Notes: generated by a model not told the origin, from the sequence alone. DNA of 64,000 nucleotides from Roseivirga sp. UBA6061 (GCA_002427745.1 DIYF01000156.1:160815-224814); one strand, 5' to 3'; shown: positions 53,731-63,173, counted from the stretch's first letter. Program-made: numbers and translations.

Positions 53731-54531
53731 GTGAAGCACAAGATTTTAATAGCACTGGATGAACGTTCCTGGGAAATGGGGGCCTTCAAAGACCTCGAGG
53801 GTCTCCTGAACGAATCTCATAAAAAATACCTCACGGGTATCCGACTGGCGCAATACCTGGAGCGGAAGATGGTGCTTGTAGAGTCAGGAGGAAAGACCAG
53901 CGGTAAGGAGATGAGTAAGCTACTTACCATTCTGGAGCACAGCCTGGAAATGGAGCACCTGGCCAACGAACTCGATATGGAGTTCGATATGTTCCAGGGT
54001 GATCTGAATGACGATGCCCTCACGCATCTGAGCGCTGTTGCGGATTTAATGGTGATCGACAGAAAGGTACTGGCTCCATATTGCGGGGAAGGTATTCTGG
54101 AAGATTTGGTCAAAAGTGTTCATTGTCCTGTACTGGTATTACCTGAAGACAAAGAAGTGAAAAGTCTTCTTATGGTTTATGATGGCTCATTTTCATCAAT
54201 TCAGACCCTGAAAGGCTTTCTTTCTATTTTCCATCCCGGGCTGAGAAAACTTCCTTTTTATGTCCTGGTGAAAGACCCGGATAGTAAAAAGGACATGGAG
54301 CAGGAGCGCGTCTTTATCGACTATCTGAAATTGTTTTTCGATGATATCGGGGTGCAGCTTATGGTAGATGATACCGTCAATTGCCTGGTGCATTCTGTTA
54401 AAACCACGGCAGAAAAACCCTTGCTGCTTTTCGGGGGGAAGGCAGGCTCTGAGATCATGAATTGCAATGTTGACAATCGCCAGATTACAGATAATTCTCC
54501 CTCTTTTATATACAAAGGTCATGGCCAATGA
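53731..54531 (+). CDS. UspA-like universal stress protein (two-domain)
   Basis: 266 residues from a GTG at 53731. Two tandem Usp-like halves: residues 1-140 end in CPVLVLPEDKE and residues 145-255 end in PLLLFGGKAG. The usual ATP-binding G-x2-G-x9-G-[ST] is incomplete, so it may be non-ATP-binding. The stop overlaps the CcoI gene start (ATGA), and the pair belongs to the low-oxygen operon. Confidence 0.82.
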   Translation: MKHKILIALDERSWEMGAFKDLEGLLNESHKKYLTGIRLAQYLERKMVLVESGGKTSGKEMSKLLTILEHSLEMEHLANELDMEFDMFQGDLNDDALTHLSAVADLMVIDRKVLAPYCGEGILEDLVKSVHCPVLVLPEDKEVKSLLMVYDGSFSSIQTLKGFLSIFHPGLRKLPFYVLVKDPDSKKDMEQERVFIDYLKLFFDDIGVQLMVDDTVNCLVHSVKTTAEKPLLLFGGKAGSEIMNCNVDNRQITDNSPSFIYKGHGQ

Positions 54532-56945
54532 GTATAGCAACAGCGAAGCAGCATACCGAAACAGCCACTAACTGCTATCACTGTGGTGACCCCTGCGAAT
54601 CGGATAAGATTGTTTCCGATGAAAAAGATTTCTGTTGCCAGGGCTGTAAAACGGTCTACGAGATCCTCAGTGAGAACGAGCTTTGTAACTACTATGACCT
54701 GGAAGCAAGTCCCGGCCAGACCCTGAAGGATGCAGACGAAAAGTCTGTTTACGACTTTCTGGACAATGAAGCCATTAAGGCACGCATGCTGGACTTTTCA
54801 GGCGATAACTACGAGAAGGTGAGCTTCAGTGTGCCGGCCATTCATTGCAGCTCCTGTATCTGGCTGCTGGAAAATCTGGATCGTCTGAACGAAGCGGTCA
54901 TCGATTCAAAGGTTGACTTCTCCAACAAAACTGTCACGGTTCACTATCATTCAGAGGATATGAATCTGAGGGAGGTGGCCGAAATGCTGGACAGCATAGG
55001 TTATGCACCGCTCATCAACCTGGATGAAGACGGAGACAGGAAAAAGAAAGAGGCCACCTATGACCGTCAGCTGATCATTAAAATGGGTGTGGCGGGTTTT
55101 TGTTTTGGTAACATCATGTTGCTCAGCTTTCCCGATTATCTGGGCCTGACGGGGATTGAGCAAAACTACCAGTCCTTCTTTCGCTACCTCAATGTGCTGC
55201 TTGCTTTACCCGTGGTCTTTTATGCCGGTGCTGATTATTTCGTCTCTGCCTTCAGGAGCATCCGTCAGCGCTATGCCAATATCGATATCCCGATCGCACT
55301 GGGGGTATCAGTACTCTTTCTCAGGAGTTTTTACGAGGTGGCCACAGGGATCGGTCCGGGCTATTTCGATTCCCTGGTCGGCCTGATATTCTATCTGTTG
55401 ATAGGCAAGTGGTTTCAGAACAAGACCTATCGCAGTATGTCTTTTGACCGGGACTACAAGTCTTACTTTCCGCTGGCTGTTCTGAAAAAGGAAGAGTCAG
55501 GCCTCATTTCAACCCAGGTTACTGAGCTGGTGAAAGGTGATGAAATTGCCATGCGCAACGGGGAAATCATTCCGGCCGATGCCATTTTGATTGACGATGA
55601 AGCAGCCATCGACTACAGCTTTATTACCGGGGAGTCAGAGGCTGTACAACAGAAAAAGGGCGATTACCTCTATGCGGGAGGTCGGCATACCGGTCCCATG
55701 ACGCGTATGATCGTTCAAAAGGAAGTATCGCAAAGCTACCTGACGCGCCTGTGGAATGATGATGCTTTCAGCAAGGAAGAGGAGGGGCGTAGTATGATCG
55801 ACAGAATCAGCAAGTACTTTACGCTTACCATCATCGGTATTGCCGTCCTGGCCGGTCTCTACTGGCAGTTTACCAATCCCGCCAATACCTGGCTGGTTTT
55901 CACAGCTGTACTGATCGTGGCCTGCCCCTGTGCTCTGGCACTGGTGACTCCCTTTACCAGCGGCAGTGTTATGAGGGTATTGGGCCGAAATAAGTTTTAT
56001 CTGAAAAACGCTTCGGTAGTTGAGAAGTTCAGCACTGTCGATTCAGTGGTATTTGACAAAACGGGTACCATTACCCATACTACAAACAAGGCTGTCAGCT
56101 TTTCCGGAGACGAACTCTCCGATCAGGAAAAAGCATTGGTGCTGCCGGTTGTTACGGGTAGTACGCACCCGCTCAGCCGGTTGATCAAAGAGTTTTTAGG
56201 CAAGCCGGAGAAAGAGTATCTGCCTGAGTCTTTCACAGAGCTTCCGGGTAAGGGAATTGATGCTATCGTGGCAGGAGTAAAAGTATTGCTGGGCTCAGCC
56301 GGATTTGTCGGGGCCGAGGGCGGGCAGGAAGCAGGCCTGACCAGGGTGTATCTGAAAATCGGGAGCCGTATTCGCGGAAGTTTTGCCATTCGTTCTCAAT
56401 ACAGAGATGGTATTGAAAGCTGTGTGCAGGAACTTGCCAAAGATCATAAACTGGCAGTTCTGTCCGGTGATAATAACAATGAGGCGGCTGCTCTCAGGCA
56501 GTTTTTCCCTGAAAGTACAGCCATGAAGTTTAACCAAAGCCCGGAAAGCAAGCTTCGTGAAATCAAGACCATACAGGAGCAGGGACATGGCGTGGTTATG
56601 CTGGGAGACGGCCTCAACGATGCCGGTGCACTCAAGCAGAGCGATATTGGTATCGCAGTAACCGAAGACATCGCGGCCTTTTCACCGGCAAGTGATGCTA
56701 TTCTGGAAGCTTCGGCACTTTCAAAACTCAACCAGCTGTTGCGATTCGGCAAGAGTAGCCGAAAAGTAATCTGGGCCAGTTTTGTGCTGTCCTTCTTATA
56801 CAATGTAGTGGGTATTTCCCTGGCAGTAATGGGTGTTTTTACACCTTTGATAGCTGCTATTCTGATGCCCCTGAGTAGTATTTCAGTAGTGTTCTTCACC
56901 ACATTCGGAGTACACCTCTTTGCTAAACGATTTAAACTAAGCTGA
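54528..56945 (+). CDS. ccoI: copper-translocating P1B-ATPase for cbb3 oxidase assembly (CcoI/FixI-like)
   Basis: 805 residues. A cysteine-rich N terminus (C16, C19, C23, C36, C37, C40) is followed by an HMA domain with IHCSSC (C107, C110). Membrane helices then carry the CPC motif (C466-P467-C468), the phosphorylation DKTGT (D510), and a C-terminal GDGLNDAGALKQSDIG hinge. The DUF2318-like Cys cluster plus HMA layout is that of CcoI/FixI, which delivers copper to cbb3 oxidase. It overlaps the usp gene and is one base from ccoS. Confidence 0.94.
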   Translation: MSIATAKQHTETATNCYHCGDPCESDKIVSDEKDFCCQGCKTVYEILSENELCNYYDLEASPGQTLKDADEKSVYDFLDNEAIKARMLDFSGDNYEKVSFSVPAIHCSSCIWLLENLDRLNEAVIDSKVDFSNKTVTVHYHSEDMNLREVAEMLDSIGYAPLINLDEDGDRKKKEATYDRQLIIKMGVAGFCFGNIMLLSFPDYLGLTGIEQNYQSFFRYLNVLLALPVVFYAGADYFVSAFRSIRQRYANIDIPIALGVSVLFLRSFYEVATGIGPGYFDSLVGLIFYLLIGKWFQNKTYRSMSFDRDYKSYFPLAVLKKEESGLISTQVTELVKGDEIAMRNGEIIPADAILIDDEAAIDYSFITGESEAVQQKKGDYLYAGGRHTGPMTRMIVQKEVSQSYLTRLWNDDAFSKEEEGRSMIDRISKYFTLTIIGIAVLAGLYWQFTNPANTWLVFTAVLIVACPCALALVTPFTSGSVMRVLGRNKFYLKNASVVEKFSTVDSVVFDKTGTITHTTNKAVSFSGDELSDQEKALVLPVVTGSTHPLSRLIKEFLGKPEKEYLPESFTELPGKGIDAIVAGVKVLLGSAGFVGAEGGQEAGLTRVYLKIGSRIRGSFAIRSQYRDGIESCVQELAKDHKLAVLSGDNNNEAAALRQFFPESTAMKFNQSPESKLREIKTIQEQGHGVVMLGDGLNDAGALKQSDIGIAVTEDIAAFSPASDAILEASALSKLNQLLRFGKSSRKVIWASFVLSFLYNVVGISLAVMGVFTPLIAAILMPLSSISVVFFTTFGVHLFAKRFKLS

Positions 56946-56946
56946 T

Positions 56947-57123
56947 ATGTCAGTCATTCTTATACTCATCATTACCAGTATTATCGTGGCACTGCTGTTT
57001 TTAGGTGCCTTTTACTGGGCCGTAAAGTCCGGCCAGTATGACGATACCTATTCCCCCTCGGTACGCATGCTTTTTGAAGACAAGAAGAGGAAGAAAACAA
57101 ATAATGAAGCTCATGGAGTTTGA
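56947..57123 (+). CDS. ccoS: cbb3-type cytochrome oxidase assembly protein CcoS
   Basis: 58 residues, start ATG at 56947, stop TGA at 57121. One membrane helix (LILIITSIIVALLFLGAFYWAVKSGQ split around residue 25), then YDDTYSPSVRMLFED, which is the CcoS signature, and a basic tail. The gene begins just after ccoI and overlaps the 5' end of hemN by 20 bases. CcoS is required for metal insertion in cbb3 oxidase. Confidence 0.9.
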   Translation: MSVILILIITSIIVALLFLGAFYWAVKSGQYDDTYSPSVRMLFEDKKRKKTNNEAHGV

Positions 57124-58462
57124 AAAACTGGTAGAGAAGTATGATAAGCCGGTACCCCGTTATACGAGTTTTCCGGCTATGCCCAACTGGCGTACAGAAG
57201 ATTTTGTGGCGGGAGACTGGGCAAAAGAGGTGCGAAAAGGTTTCGAAGTGACGGATGAAGACGGTATCAGTCTGTACATTCATTTGCCCTATTGTGAATC
57301 GCTCTGTACCTACTGCGGATGCAATACACGTATTACGGTAAATCATGCCGTGGAACTGCCTTACATTCACGCTCTGCTCGCAGAGTGGAAACTGTACCTG
57401 AAGGCTTTGGGGCGCAAGCCTGTGATCAGAGAAATTCATCTGGGTGGCGGTACTCCCACCTTTTTCTCGGCAGAAAACCTGGAATACCTGATCAGGTCTG
57501 TGCTCAGGACTGCCGACCTGCACCCCGAACATGCTTTTAGCCTTGAAGGGCATCCCGGCAATACAACAAAGGCACACCTGCAGTCTCTTTACAATGTGGG
57601 TTTCAGAAGGGTGAGTTACGGTATTCAGGATTTTGACCTGAAGGTGCAAAAAGCCATCAACCGCATTCAGACTTTTGAAGAGGTAAAGCAGGTAACCGAT
57701 TGGGCCAGAGATATTGGCTACGAATCTGTCAATTTCGATTTGATCTATGGTTTACCATTTCAAACGGAGGCGAGTATCCGCAATACTGTAAAACGTGTTT
57801 CTGAACTGATGCCAGACCGCATCGCCTATTACAGCTATGCTCATGTGCCCTGGTTTAAGCCTGGGCAGCGTGCCTATTCAGAGGAGGATTTACCTAAAGG
57901 CGAGGCCAAAAGGAGACTGAACGCTTTGGGAAGAGAAGAACTGCTGAAGCTGGGATATAAGGATATTGGGATGGATCACTTTGCTCTGCCAACTGATGCT
58001 TTGTACCTGGCAATGCAGTCCGGACAGCTTCACAGAAACTTTATGGGCTACACAGAGCATAACAGCAGTTTTATGATTGGTTTGGGAACTTCCGCCATTT
58101 CCGATCTGGGTATTGCTTATGGTCAGAATGTCAAAACGGTTGAGCAGTATATCGATCTGGTAGACTCAGGGCAACTGCCTGTTTTCAAAGGTCATATTAT
58201 GTCAGAGTTTGAGCAGGAAACCCGATCGCTGATTCTCAATATTATCTGTAATCGCTGGATGACCAGTCATGATGTGGATGGGTTGCCCGAAGACAGAAAG
58301 TTGATTTTTCAGGAAATGATGGAGGAGGGACTTGTCGGGCAGGAGTGGAATGATTTCAAGGTGTCAGATAGGGGCGTTCAGTTCCTCAGGAATATCTGCT
58401 CAGTTTTTGATCCCAATTTCGGTAGTCAGAGAAAAACAAAGGTGTTCAGCCAGTCGGTCTGA
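57104..58462 (+). CDS. hemN: oxygen-independent coproporphyrinogen III oxidase
   Basis: 452 residues from the ATG at 57104, with an ATG at 57113 as an alternative. The radical SAM cluster is CxxxCxxC in YIHLPYCESLCTYCGCN (C64, C68, C71, plus C73). The HemN-specific SFGIQDF-like VSYGIQDFD, LIYGLPFQTE and IGLGTSAIS follow. It makes protoporphyrinogen IX without oxygen, as needed for heme under microaerobic conditions. It is in the operon with CcoI and CcoS. Confidence 0.95.
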   Translation: MKLMEFEKLVEKYDKPVPRYTSFPAMPNWRTEDFVAGDWAKEVRKGFEVTDEDGISLYIHLPYCESLCTYCGCNTRITVNHAVELPYIHALLAEWKLYLKALGRKPVIREIHLGGGTPTFFSAENLEYLIRSVLRTADLHPEHAFSLEGHPGNTTKAHLQSLYNVGFRRVSYGIQDFDLKVQKAINRIQTFEEVKQVTDWARDIGYESVNFDLIYGLPFQTEASIRNTVKRVSELMPDRIAYYSYAHVPWFKPGQRAYSEEDLPKGEAKRRLNALGREELLKLGYKDIGMDHFALPTDALYLAMQSGQLHRNFMGYTEHNSSFMIGLGTSAISDLGIAYGQNVKTVEQYIDLVDSGQLPVFKGHIMSEFEQETRSLILNIICNRWMTSHDVDGLPEDRKLIFQEMMEEGLVGQEWNDFKVSDRGVQFLRNICSVFDPNFGSQRKTKVFSQSV

Positions 58463-58725
58463 TCGGGTTATCTGAGCTGCGGCAGTACCTCTGCAGAGGC
58501 CTGGATAAAACTTCCTGAACACTCTGGTAAATCCTGCTGAAGTATTGATAATCAGGTCGTTTTATAAGGCGATTTTTGCTGGTTTCCGCTGTATGGAATC
58601 GATACAGCTATGTCCGGATTTGCACATTTATCAATAGCCTCAAGGCTGATTTTGACCCGTATTCGCGTGTTTTGAATAAGGCACTATAATTGAGTATAAC
58701 TGAGCGGATCAAAAACTAATTAACC

Positions 58726-60447
58726 ATGAAGAAGATTTGGATGTCCGCCCTCATGCTATTGCTCCCCGTCATGGCATGGTCACAGAAGGTGGAAATTAAC
58801 AGGGTCTACCCTGAAGAAATCGAAGCAAAAGGATTCACACTATCACAAGATGCCTCCGTCAACATCAAAGGCAGTGGAGCCGTGTTTACAGATGACTGGA
58901 AAACGCTGGTGTTCTATGGCTGGATCATCGATTCAGATTCCCGTGAGGTAGTCTGGCACCTGTTTGATGAAAGAGGATACCGCGACCTGGATCGTGAGGG
59001 TACATACGATTTCAACGTAGATGTAGAGCTGAAAAAAGGAAGCTACGAACTCTACTTTACAGGAGGTAACGGCAATGGCAACGGCTGGAACAATGGCCGC
59101 AGCTTCAGTGCCAGTAGCCTGGGTGACTTGGTTGACGCTGTATTCGATTCGAGAAGAAGATCAAAATACAGAGATCGTTACGCTGATGACCTCTACATTT
59201 CAGTAGAGTCTTCCGGTTTGAAATCAGCCAAAATGGATGATCTGATCAATGCCAAACTGGAGGGATCTATCGTATCCTTTAACAGGGTAAGAGAGGATGA
59301 AGACCTGGAAAAGGGCTTTACCCTGACTGCTGAAACCAGCCTCGACATTTATGCCATCGGTGAGGGCAGAAAGCGCGAGATCTTCGATCACGTATGGATT
59401 CACAATGCGGCCAACCGCGAAAGAGTGTTCGAAATGAATTACCGCAACACAGAATTTGCGGGAGGCGCCAGCAAAAACCTGAGCCTCAATGAAACCATCA
59501 AGTTGCCGGCCGGCAGCTATATCGTCACCTATGTCAGTGATGATTCTCACTCTTATGGTGACTGGAATGCCCTGCCACCGGATGATCCGGAGTTCTGGGG
59601 TGTTACTATCTGGCCTTCAACCGATGCTGACAGAAGAAATGTAACAGATTTTGTAAAGCCTAAAACAGCTACTCCGCTTGTGGACCTTACACAGGTAAGA
59701 GATGACGAACTGGTGTCTGAAGGTCTGAAAGTGACCAGCGATATAGAAGTACGCGTATTATGTCTGGGAGAAGCCAGTGGTAATGATGAGCTGGTGGATT
59801 ACGGCTGGATTGTGAATGCCAATACCCGCAAGAAGGTATGGGAAATGGACAGCTGGGATGCTGAGTATGCCGGTGGAGCCGATAAAAACAGAATGCAGCA
59901 GGATAAAATCACATTGCCTGCCGGTGAATACATTGTGTACTATGTAACAGATGATTCGCATTCGTACAGAGACTGGAATGCAGACAGACCCTATGAAGAT
60001 GACCTGTGGGGTATCAGTATCTGGGCTACCAACGATGCGGATGTGAGCAAGGTATCTACATTTGAACCAAGTGGTTTCAAAAGCGAGAATGTGATTGCTG
60101 AAATCAGCATGGTAGGGAATGATGAGTATATCAAAAGAAATTTTGAGCTCGATCAGGACACTAAAGTAAGAGTCATTGGCCTGGGTGAAGGTACCGACTA
60201 CGAGATGCACGATTTTGGCTACATCAAGAACATGGACACCGGTAAAATTGTGTGGGAAATGCGTTACCGCAACTCTGAGTATGGCGGAGGAGCCAGAAAA
60301 AACCGTGAGTTCAATGAAACCATAACACTGGAAAAAGGCAACTATCGCATCGTATACGAATCAGACGGGTCTCACTCTTACAGACGCTGGAATGATGATG
60401 CTCCCAGAGACCCTGAGAGATGGGGTATTACCATACTTAAGAATTAA
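58726..60447 (+). CDS. secreted protein with four related repeats (WG-DSHSY repeat)
   Basis: 573 residues with a signal peptide (MKKIWMSALMLLLPVMAWSQ). Three close copies of an about 115-residue module lie at about 183-297, 318-434 and 456-571, and a degraded fourth at about 24-115. Each module has the order: acidic VxxDE start, GEG/GEA turn, W-I-NA-R-V-EM, (N/S)xE(F/Y)AGGAxKN, P-A-G-x-Y-I-x-Y, D-SHSY-x-DWN, and WG(I/V)xIW. The first copy lacks the SHSY-DWN part and has a Gly/Asn-rich insert at 113-124. I do not recognise the family; it looks like a beta-rich adhesin or envelope protein. Confidence 0.82.
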   Translation: MKKIWMSALMLLLPVMAWSQKVEINRVYPEEIEAKGFTLSQDASVNIKGSGAVFTDDWKTLVFYGWIIDSDSREVVWHLFDERGYRDLDREGTYDFNVDVELKKGSYELYFTGGNGNGNGWNNGRSFSASSLGDLVDAVFDSRRRSKYRDRYADDLYISVESSGLKSAKMDDLINAKLEGSIVSFNRVREDEDLEKGFTLTAETSLDIYAIGEGRKREIFDHVWIHNAANRERVFEMNYRNTEFAGGASKNLSLNETIKLPAGSYIVTYVSDDSHSYGDWNALPPDDPEFWGVTIWPSTDADRRNVTDFVKPKTATPLVDLTQVRDDELVSEGLKVTSDIEVRVLCLGEASGNDELVDYGWIVNANTRKKVWEMDSWDAEYAGGADKNRMQQDKITLPAGEYIVYYVTDDSHSYRDWNADRPYEDDLWGISIWATNDADVSKVSTFEPSGFKSENVIAEISMVGNDEYIKRNFELDQDTKVRVIGLGEGTDYEMHDFGYIKNMDTGKIVWEMRYRNSEYGGGARKNREFNETITLEKGNYRIVYESDGSHSYRRWNDDAPRDPERWGITILKN

Positions 60448-60476
60448 TAAGCAGGAGGTTAACTTCCTCACTGATC

Positions 60477-60515
60477 AAACCCCGGTAGTTGCTATAACTG
60501 CCGGGGTTTTGTTTT
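60477..60515 (+). terminator. intrinsic terminator after the four-repeat protein gene
   Basis: AAACCCCGGTAGTT and AACTGCCGGGGTTT pair over 14 bases with one G-T wobble around a five-base loop, followed by T-rich sequence. This is a strong Rho-independent terminator on the plus strand. Confidence 0.92.
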
Positions 60516-60532
60516 ACCAGGTGAGTGCTAGC

Positions 60533-61357
60533 CTACAGAACACCGGCATAAGAAGGACTTATGGGAAGAAACTGATCCGGCCTGATCTCAACATTTTCCT
60601 TCGAGTAAGAAATGACAAAGTCTTTGTTGATAACATAAGACTTGTGAATGCGCAGAAATGAGGTGCCCAGTTCCTCATTGGCCGATTTCAGGCTGCTGTA
60701 AGCGATGATCTTTTTATCATTGGCCAGGTGGTAGGTCACATAATTCCCCATTCCCTCCAGGTATACTATGTCGGACAGATTCACCTTATGGGTTCTTTTA
60801 TCCGACCTGATTGCTATCTCCTTCAAAGGAGCTTCTGAATGAGTCAGTGTCAGTTCCTTTATCCTTTCTTCTCCCTTCAGGTAAAGCCCGAAAATTTTGA
60901 CTGTCGTCAGAAACATGGCAGTTGAGTTGATCAGTACCATGGCCCTTATTACCTGATTGGGATCGAGAATGGCACTCAGGTCAAAGGCCCGGGCTGTATC
61001 GTAAAAAAAGTGAGTGAAGAAGCGCTGTAATATACCTGCCAGTAAGATGGTGAGTGCATAGGCCCCGAAGAATCTGATGAACTTTTTAGGAATAAGAAGC
61101 CGGGGAATCAGGGAATACAGCACCAGGTATACCGTAGAAATCCTGACGGGCAGCAAGATGAACTCCAGGTAAAAAGCATCCTGGTAGTTGCCGTTTTTTG
61201 TCCAGATCAACCCAAAGGCCAGATAGTAGCTAAGCCAGAAAGCTACATGAGTCAGTACTTTGGAGCCAAACAAATAAGGTAGTCGCATAGAGAGCAGAAT
61301 TCTGTCATGAAAATAGGGGGGATTCATATAAAAAAGCTCATGGATGGAATAAATCAT
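60533..61357 (-). CDS. membrane-anchored LytTR DNA-binding protein without receiver
   Basis: 274 residues. Four hydrophobic helices lie within the first about 160 residues, then a short linker and a LytTR domain from about 172 (VNLSDIVYLEGMGNYVTYHLANDKKIIAYSSLKS, FLRIHKSYVINKDFV). There is no receiver domain and no phosphoacceptor. It would bind DNA while held in the membrane, and be regulated directly by a membrane signal or ligand. It has no kinase partner next to it, unlike the other two LytTR proteins in this window. Confidence 0.86.
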   Translation of the reverse strand: MIYSIHELFYMNPPYFHDRILLSMRLPYLFGSKVLTHVAFWLSYYLAFGLIWTKNGNYQDAFYLEFILLPVRISTVYLVLYSLIPRLLIPKKFIRFFGAYALTILLAGILQRFFTHFFYDTARAFDLSAILDPNQVIRAMVLINSTAMFLTTVKIFGLYLKGEERIKELTLTHSEAPLKEIAIRSDKRTHKVNLSDIVYLEGMGNYVTYHLANDKKIIAYSSLKSANEELGTSFLRIHKSYVINKDFVISYSKENVEIRPDQFLPISPSYAGVL

Positions 61358-61401
61358 TCATTTGGCTAAGTGTGATGGTCTATAATCGCAGTCAAAAAAC
61401 T

Positions 61402-62721
61402 ATGTCTATGAATAAGGTCAAATTATTATTACTCATTTCCATGCTGTCGATTGTGACGCTCGAGGCCCAACAGCTTGGCAGAAGGGCCACCTGGGAGGCT
61501 CAGATAGCCTGGCCGTCTTCCGGCAATCCGGGTGCCCTGATCAGGAGTATTGAAAAAGGAAGCCCGCTGACCAGGGCCGGTTTGAGAGAGGGAGATCGCA
61601 TATTGGAGGTGGATGGAATGCCTGTGATAACAGCTGAAGACTGGGACCATATTAACTATGGTATTCGTGCGAACCGATCTACAACAATCAAAGTAAAAAG
61701 GGGCAGCACTGCTGAGAGTTTTGAAGTGAACCTGAATGCGCTGGAAAAGGAAACACACCCGGGAATTGATACTTACTATGAGGAGGTAATAAGCGATTAT
61801 GGACTGGCCCAGCGCACCATTATCACAAAGCCGAAAGGTAAGGGGAAGTCTCCCGCTATTTTCCTGGTACAGGGGCTCAGCTGTTCTACCATAGAAAAGT
61901 TTTCCAGCCGCAGTAATAACTGGGTAAAGCTTATCAACGATCTGGCGGAAAAATCAGGTATGGTGCTGATGCGGGTAGATAAGCCGGGTGTGGGCGATAG
62001 TGAAGGCAATTGCAATTCGGTTGACTTCCACACAGAGCTTTCAGGCTATGAAGCGGCTCTGAAGGAACTGAAAAACAAACCCTATGTAGATACTACCAAT
62101 ATCATCGTCTATGGGAATAGTATGGGAAGTGCCATCGCTCCTTATCTGGCCAATAAGTATAACCTCAAGGGGGTAATCTCAGATGGTACTTTTTATAAAA
62201 CCTGGTATGAGCACATGCTGGAAATAGAGCGGAGAATCCTGGGCATTGAAGGAGACAGTCCTGCTGTGATCAACCAGAAAATGAATGAGGCCTATATCCC
62301 AATTTACCATGGCATGTTGGTGGGGAAGAAGAGCTTTGAGGAAATACTGGAAGAAACACCCGCCCTGGCAAAGTATCACAGACAGGGGCTGCAGCACATG
62401 TATGGCCGACCCATGGCCTATTATCACCAGATACAGGATTTTAACTTTGCCGGAGAGTGGGCCAGGGTAAAGGTGCCGGTGAGAGTTCGCTGGGGTACGA
62501 ATGACTGGATCATGTCAGAATTTGACAATGATATGATCATGCGGGTTTTGGATGAGGCAGGTCATCAGGACCATGAACTTTATAAATACCCGGGACTGGA
62601 TCACTGGTCTACGATTCACCCGGGCTATAAGGAGAGTTTCACTTTTCAGCCCGGCAAGTGGGAGGACAAAATAAGCCAGCAGATCATCGATTGGGCCCGC
62701 TATATGGTGGAGAAGAAGTAG
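61402..62721 (+). CDS. secreted PDZ-alpha/beta-hydrolase fusion
   Basis: 439 residues from the ATG at 61402, chosen for its signal peptide (..LLLLISMLSIVTLEAQ); upstream in-frame ATGs are also possible. Residues about 25-105 form a PDZ domain (GALIRSIEKGSPLTRAGLREGDRILEVDG). An alpha/beta hydrolase domain follows with the nucleophile elbow GNSMG (S240), and a C-terminal LDHWSTIHPG histidine. It hydrolyses an ester or amide, possibly a peptide or lipid, in the periplasm. Divergent from the LytTR protein, 44 bases apart. Confidence 0.88.
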   Translation: MSMNKVKLLLLISMLSIVTLEAQQLGRRATWEAQIAWPSSGNPGALIRSIEKGSPLTRAGLREGDRILEVDGMPVITAEDWDHINYGIRANRSTTIKVKRGSTAESFEVNLNALEKETHPGIDTYYEEVISDYGLAQRTIITKPKGKGKSPAIFLVQGLSCSTIEKFSSRSNNWVKLINDLAEKSGMVLMRVDKPGVGDSEGNCNSVDFHTELSGYEAALKELKNKPYVDTTNIIVYGNSMGSAIAPYLANKYNLKGVISDGTFYKTWYEHMLEIERRILGIEGDSPAVINQKMNEAYIPIYHGMLVGKKSFEEILEETPALAKYHRQGLQHMYGRPMAYYHQIQDFNFAGEWARVKVPVRVRWGTNDWIMSEFDNDMIMRVLDEAGHQDHELYKYPGLDHWSTIHPGYKESFTFQPGKWEDKISQQIIDWARYMVEKK

Positions 62722-62775
62722 GATTTGTCGTTCGCAGCGATTCGGACTTCAACAGGTCAGGAAACTATGAGCTGA

Positions 62776-62852
62776 AGGTTAGGAAGTAAGAGGTATGAAG
62801 TAAGTTTTTACTATTTCTTACCTCTTACCTCAGACTCTGACTCCCGACCTTC
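62776..62852. repeat. second heptamer-based hairpin repeat
   Basis: Heptamers GAAGTAA GAGGTAT GAAGTAA on the left are followed by a T-rich spacer and TTACCTC TTACCTC AGACTCT GACTCCC on the right. The arms partly pair. It shares TACCTCTTACCTCA with the element at 6667-6751, and both sit at convergent gene ends. Confidence 0.65.
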
Positions 62853-62855
62853 CTC

Positions 62856-63173
62856 TCAATAACTCAGCTCATGTCGCACCTCATAGTGTTGTGTGGTTTC
62901 GTCAAACCTCTTTAGTACCGCACGCGCTGCGGCAGGCACAAAGGCCTTCTTATAGTCTTCTCCGGCAAACTTTTTAATATCTTCCAGGCTCTCAAACTGT
63001 ATAATGGTAATGAATTCTACCTCGGTCTCATGGAGCCTTCTCAACAGCCTGATCTCTTTGAAACCCTCAATTCCTTTACCTTCAATCTCATGCATTACCT
63101 CCGTTTTGAGAATACTCTCGTAGGCGTCTGCATTTTCATGGGTAGTCCATCCATGCCAAATTCTTGAAATCAT
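62856..63173 (-). CDS. ABM-domain (antibiotic biosynthesis monooxygenase-like) protein
   Basis: 105 residues, single ferredoxin-like ABM domain. It opens MISRIWHGWTTHENADAYESIL and contains EVEFITIIQFESLEDIKKFAGEDYKKAFVPAAARAVL. These small proteins are heme-degrading or quinol monooxygenase-like, or only bind small molecules; no specific residue allows a choice. Convergent with the hydrolase gene. Confidence 0.85.
   Translation of the reverse strand: MISRIWHGWTTHENADAYESILKTEVMHEIEGKGIEGFKEIRLLRRLHETEVEFITIIQFESLEDIKKFAGEDYKKAFVPAAARAVLKRFDETTQHYEVRHELSY

Noticed and set aside
56981..57649. 222-codon reverse frame across ccoS and hemN
   Set aside because: Antisense to the HemN radical SAM core and CcoS; no motif of its own.
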